DNA from: Adiantum capillus-veneris
Lineage: Eukaryota; Streptophyta; Polypodiopsida; Polypodiales; Pteridaceae
Reading direction: 5' to 3'
Assembly: GCA_014529385.2 (NCBI GenBank)
Contig: CM043969.1
Location: forward strand, 20,302,946 to 20,366,945
DNA: 64,000 nucleotides
The position numbers were made by a program, and so were the translations under genes. This document shows, piece after piece, positions 60,597-64,000 of this stretch (the stretch's first letter is position 1; each line of letters begins with the position of its first letter). Under the pieces are notes generated by a model. The model was not told the DNA's origin and did no database searches. It saw only the letters and a program-made list of their open reading frames with translations.

Positions 60597-62357
60597 AGAG
60601 GTAGAAGATGATCTACCAGATGCCTATTTGTTCTCCGTGAAAATGATACCTCGATGGTCAGAAAACATTGTGTCATTGATGACAATAGCTCAAGTGGATT
60701 CACAAATACTACTTCCTATCACAATCGGATTAATCGAGCAATCATCTATGTATCAATTACTAGCTGGTAGGCTATACAAAAGAAATCGGGACGGGATATT
60801 GCTTTTATGCATTAATCCTGAAGAAAAAGAATAGTACCTAAGTCAAGCACATATTACCATAGTAGGACTTCACTTTGTGGAAGACCAAACTATGCAACGA
60901 ATCTTGAGACTTGGAGTATTTTGGCCGACTATGATGAGAGATGTTCAATCTTTTGTAAAGGATTTCCCTCAATGTTAAAAACAAACACCCATAACTCATG
61001 TAACATTGTTTCAAATGGCACTTGTTCCTAAGTGGAGTAACTATCTAGTTACTTACTTATTGAGCCCAACATTTCTTGAGGATACGAGTAAACGCCGTCA
61101 AAGAGCAATTGAAATTGAAGCAAGAGACTACGCTCTTATTGGGAACCAATTGTATCGAAGAGTTAAAGATCAACATTTATGTCTTTGTGCAAATGAAAAC
61201 GAGTATATTCCGATTATAGAATAAGCACATGCTGGATTAGCTGGAGGTCACTTTTCTAGTGAGACCACCACAAGAGCGATCTTGATGGCAGGCATATGGT
61301 GGCCAACACTTTTTGCAGATGCCAAAGAATATGTTCGAAGGTGTGATGCTTGTCAACGAGCAATAATGCCAACACGAGTAGATAGCATGTCTTTAATACC
61401 AATGATGGGGGCTAGAGCTTTCGCAAAATGGGGTATAGATTTTGTTGGACCAATACAACCACCTGCTTATAGAACCCAAGCTCAATATATCATTGTAGAT
61501 ACATACTATTTGACCAAGTGGGCCGAGGCTAAAGCAACTCAAAAGAATGATGCGTGAACCACTCCTCCATTCTTATATGAGTATGTATTCACGAGACATG
61601 GACTACCAATAGAAATTGTCAATGATCGGGGAACTCATTTCCTCAATGAGGTAATTGAGTATTTTCTTAATGAGTTTATGGTCATCCATAAAAAATCAGC
61701 TCCCTATCACCCACAAGCAAACGGACAAGCTGAGCATACGAATAAAATTCTCAGCTCGGTGCTAACTAAAGTGGTTAGTTCAGGAAGGAAATACTAGGAA
61801 ATGAATCTCCATGCTGCTCTATGGGCTTATCAAGTTTCATTCAAAACAGCTTTAAATGCTACACCCTTTAACCTTGTTTATAGTCTTGATGTCATGCTTC
61901 CAATATAATTTCTATTGCCGACATTAAGGGTAGCACAGAATCTTGAGTGGACTGGACATGAATTGTTAGAAAGACTTGAAGAGTTGGAAAAGCTAGATGA
62001 GCACCCGATGAGAAAAGGCTAACTACTGTAGCTCACATCTATGCACAAAAGCGAAAACAAAAATAGTTTTTTAATTCCCACTTAATCAAAAAAATCATCA
62101 AAAAAGGGGACTTGGTTTTGGTCTACTCCCTTAAGCAACACATTCCCAAGTTTAAGAAAAAGGGAAATGGACCGTTTATCATTAAATATGTATCTCCAAG
62201 TGGAGCAGTAAAATTGTCCACCCTAGATGGTAAACCAATGGCTAATTGGATTAGTGGATGTTGTTTAAAGAAATACAATTTGCCGCTAACCAATGAATTA
62301 CTAGAAAGAATGCATGCAACCAAGCAAAGGAAGATTAAACGAACAGCAGGTTATTGA
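60597..62357 (+). pseudogene. Gypsy integrase with duplicated N-terminal zinc module
   Basis: Two H-H-C-C modules occur in tandem. The first (about 60846-60980) has AHITIVGLHF...GVFWPTMMRDVQSF and one remaining Cys, ending at TAA 60976. The second (about 61226-61350) has AHAGLAGGHFS...GIWWPTLFADAKEYVRRCDACQRA. Each is preceded by a similar linker (YQLLAGRLYKRNRDGILLLC and YALIGNQLYRRVKDQHLCLC). The catalytic core follows: WGIDFVGPI (Asp), VNDRGTHF (Asp) and PYHPQANGQAEHTNK (Glu). Stops lie at 61222, 61555, 61798 and 61906. A C-terminal GPFIIKYVSPSGAVKLSTLDG segment (62180-62240) resembles the GPY/F region. Confidence 0.85.
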
Positions 62358-63416
62358 TGAAGCCCAAGAGGAAGCTCAGCTTTGGGTACTCAAGCGGAAA
62401 GCTGCTCTCAAGAATCAACAGATATTGATTCCCATCAACACTCTGGAAATAGATGACCGACAATGGGAATTACCTAAAGACGCAGTTTCAACATATGATG
62501 ACTAGTTAGACGAAATGGATCTACGCATCAAAGTACAACTCAACAATCATAGCACCAATGCTTTGGTCGACACAGGAGCTAGAGTAAATGAAGTCAGTTA
62601 TTCCACATAGAAGAAGGCAACAAGTCAAGCATTGACAGCGGGAATAGTGACAATCAAAGGATGCAACAAGAACCCAACCCCAACATTGGGAGTAGTCAAC
62701 TTGAACGTGATAGTACATGGATGTTCATGTCCTCATCAGTTTGTATGTTTACCAAATGAACACATGAATGACACGATGATTCTTGAATTCCTTGGATGCC
62801 GACATACAAAGCAGTACCAGATTGGGATACAAATCAGCTAAAGCTATCACCTAAAGGAGGGAAACTCATTGTTCCAATTGCACTATGCAAGGATGAATGG
62901 AAAAGAAGCAATTAGCAGATCAAACCACAAAGTAGTCAATCTTCTCTATTCCCTCAACAATCAAATGCTACAAGTAGCATGCAAGGAGTCAGGCAAATTT
63001 GGGTACCAAAAGGACAGCTTAAGGATAAACCCATTCAGATCTGGGTGCCTAAAACTTCACCGACAAAACAACAGAAGGTTCCAAGGGTTAAAACACAGAG
63101 ATGAGCATCTTCGAGCAAGAAACCTAACATGAAAATGGTTTGGAAGAAAAAGGAGCACTTATCTTCTCCACAAACCATAAAACCAATCAAGCAATGGCGA
63201 GCTAAGTCTCAAAAGACTCCACCACACCATAGAGCACCAAGTAGACCAAGCTACCAATGGCGAGAAAAATCTCGACAACAGTCAAAAGTTCTACCAACAG
63301 CTCAAGCAATCAGTGTGCTGAAGCATCCCAATGGTACAATCAAACAGAGCACACAAGCTACAAGATTTGCTCTTTGGAAGACATCAGCAGTAAAACTCAA
63401 CATCAGAAACCCTTGA
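62314..63416 (+). pseudogene. Extra ORF after integrase: second protease-like domain and basic tail
   Basis: From 62314 a Lys/Glu-rich lead leads into LRIKVQLNNHSTNALVDTGARVN, with DTGA at 62579-62590. TAG at 62609 interrupts it, then come GIVTIKGCNKNPTPTLGVVNL, CPHQFVCLPNEHMNDTMILEF and a final strand near 62800. A DTGA loop followed about 60 residues later by a strand-MIL(G) motif is the retropepsin layout. The usual ILG reads ILE. Beyond 62869, basic low-complexity frames (WRAKSQKTPPHHRAPSRPS; to 63416) continue with frame changes. The ordinary protease already lies upstream of RT (57.8 kb), so this is an additional domain. Confidence 0.55.
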
Positions 63417-63605
63417 GTTAAGTACTCAAGACCCAGCTCTTGCAAAGCATAATGGTTTGAACTGCATTGATCTTCATAGCATGGTAGAGCCAACCACGGC
63501 TATGCATAGACACAATTGTTCAACCCATGCACATAGTCGTCCTGGAGTACACCATCTAGGAGGGGTGGAAGGGCACTAAGTACTAAGTAATTAAGGGCAA
63601 TGTTT

Positions 63606-63619
63606 GAAGAGGGAGGCGA
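63606..63619 (+). promoter_or_regulatory. Gypsy polypurine tract
   Basis: GAAGAGGGAGGCGA directly before TGTTAACGTG, the inferred 3' LTR start. Confidence 0.7.
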
Positions 63620-63887
63620 TGTTAACGTGTGAGTTTTTGCAAAATTACCTAATAATGCCCTTATATTTCATCATCAAGGGAAAATTCACTGATAATATCT
63701 TCCCAATGAGTGTAAATAGTGTATATACTATCAGAAAATCATAAAAATAGTCCTTTTTTTGGGTATTTTTCATCATTGTTATTGATAATGAGGCTTAAAA
63801 ATAGAAAAATCCAACAAAAAACAATGAGTTCTACCAAACATCGAGCGAACTTATCTGAGCAAGCTCAAAAGCGAGCAAAGTTATTAA

Positions 63888-63945
<58 letters not shown>

Positions 63946-64000
63946 CTTTGAAACCGAACAATAAATGTCAACACCATTGCTAGAAAAAACATAGTTTTTG
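63620..64000 (+). repeat. Gypsy 3' LTR, cut by window end
   Basis: Begins TGTTAACGTG after the purine tract and runs to the edge; it contains a (GA)n tract at 63896-63941. No matching 5' LTR sequence was found before 43918, so the 5' LTR is missing or replaced. Confidence 0.6.
63896..63941. repeat. (GA)n microsatellite
   Basis: About 23 GA units inside the 3' LTR. Confidence 0.95.

Overview
This 64-kb window is nuclear DNA of a land plant with a large, repeat-rich genome. Plant-type Ty1/copia, Ty3/gypsy and LINE elements lie nested in one another, spliceosomal GT-AG introns are present, (GT)n/(GA)n microsatellites are long, and a ~181-bp satellite opens the window. I cannot name the species; a fern or another large-genome non-model plant would fit. 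No rRNA, tRNA or clearly intact housekeeping gene was recognised. Almost every long reading frame is a transposon gene or a decayed gene, and most premature stops are one C-to-T or G-to-A change from a plausible sense codon.

Layout. 1-1521: 181-bp satellite. 1560-3913: decayed gene with a ParB-like DGQHS motif. 5200-7435: two decayed FCP1-like phosphatase copies. 8160-13020: Ty1/copia element with a nearly deleted 5' LTR and a full 3' LTR. 14741-18233: minus-strand gypsy gag-protease remnant; its likely leader continues to the right and carries spaced 22-bp palindromes (18.6, 23.8-24.9 and 39.9 kb). Roughly 25.2-39.5 kb: a different type of insertion, described below. 40206-43860: minus-strand LTR, polypurine tract and a coiled-coil ORF. 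43861-64000: plus-strand gypsy element with an LTR end, a tRNA-Asp-type primer-binding site, a long palindrome-bearing leader, gag, protease, RT, RNase H, integrase, a second protease-like domain and a 3' LTR. Its gag is split by a 6.9-kb LINE with a 16-bp target duplication, and a 1071-bp LTR-like insertion with a 5-bp duplication sits between gag and protease.

The most interesting part is 25.2-39.5 kb. A minus-strand gene of 13 inferred exons (28425-32439) encodes about 896 codons. It has an N-terminal ParB-like domain (DGNHR) and a C-terminal beta-class (N4-cytosine/N6-adenine type) DNA methyltransferase, with motif IV (VPPW) before motif I (DMFSGCGG). It carries one internal TAG. It stands back to back with a plus-strand MULE-like transposase gene with a SWIM zinc finger (35238-38732). 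Between them lies a ~370-bp near-perfect palindrome, and the methyltransferase segment is flanked by inverted copies of one sequence. I infer a eukaryotic DNA transposon, or two adjacent ones, carrying its own ParB-DNA methyltransferase. The remainder is microsatellite, duplicated AT-rich DNA and retroelement leader.
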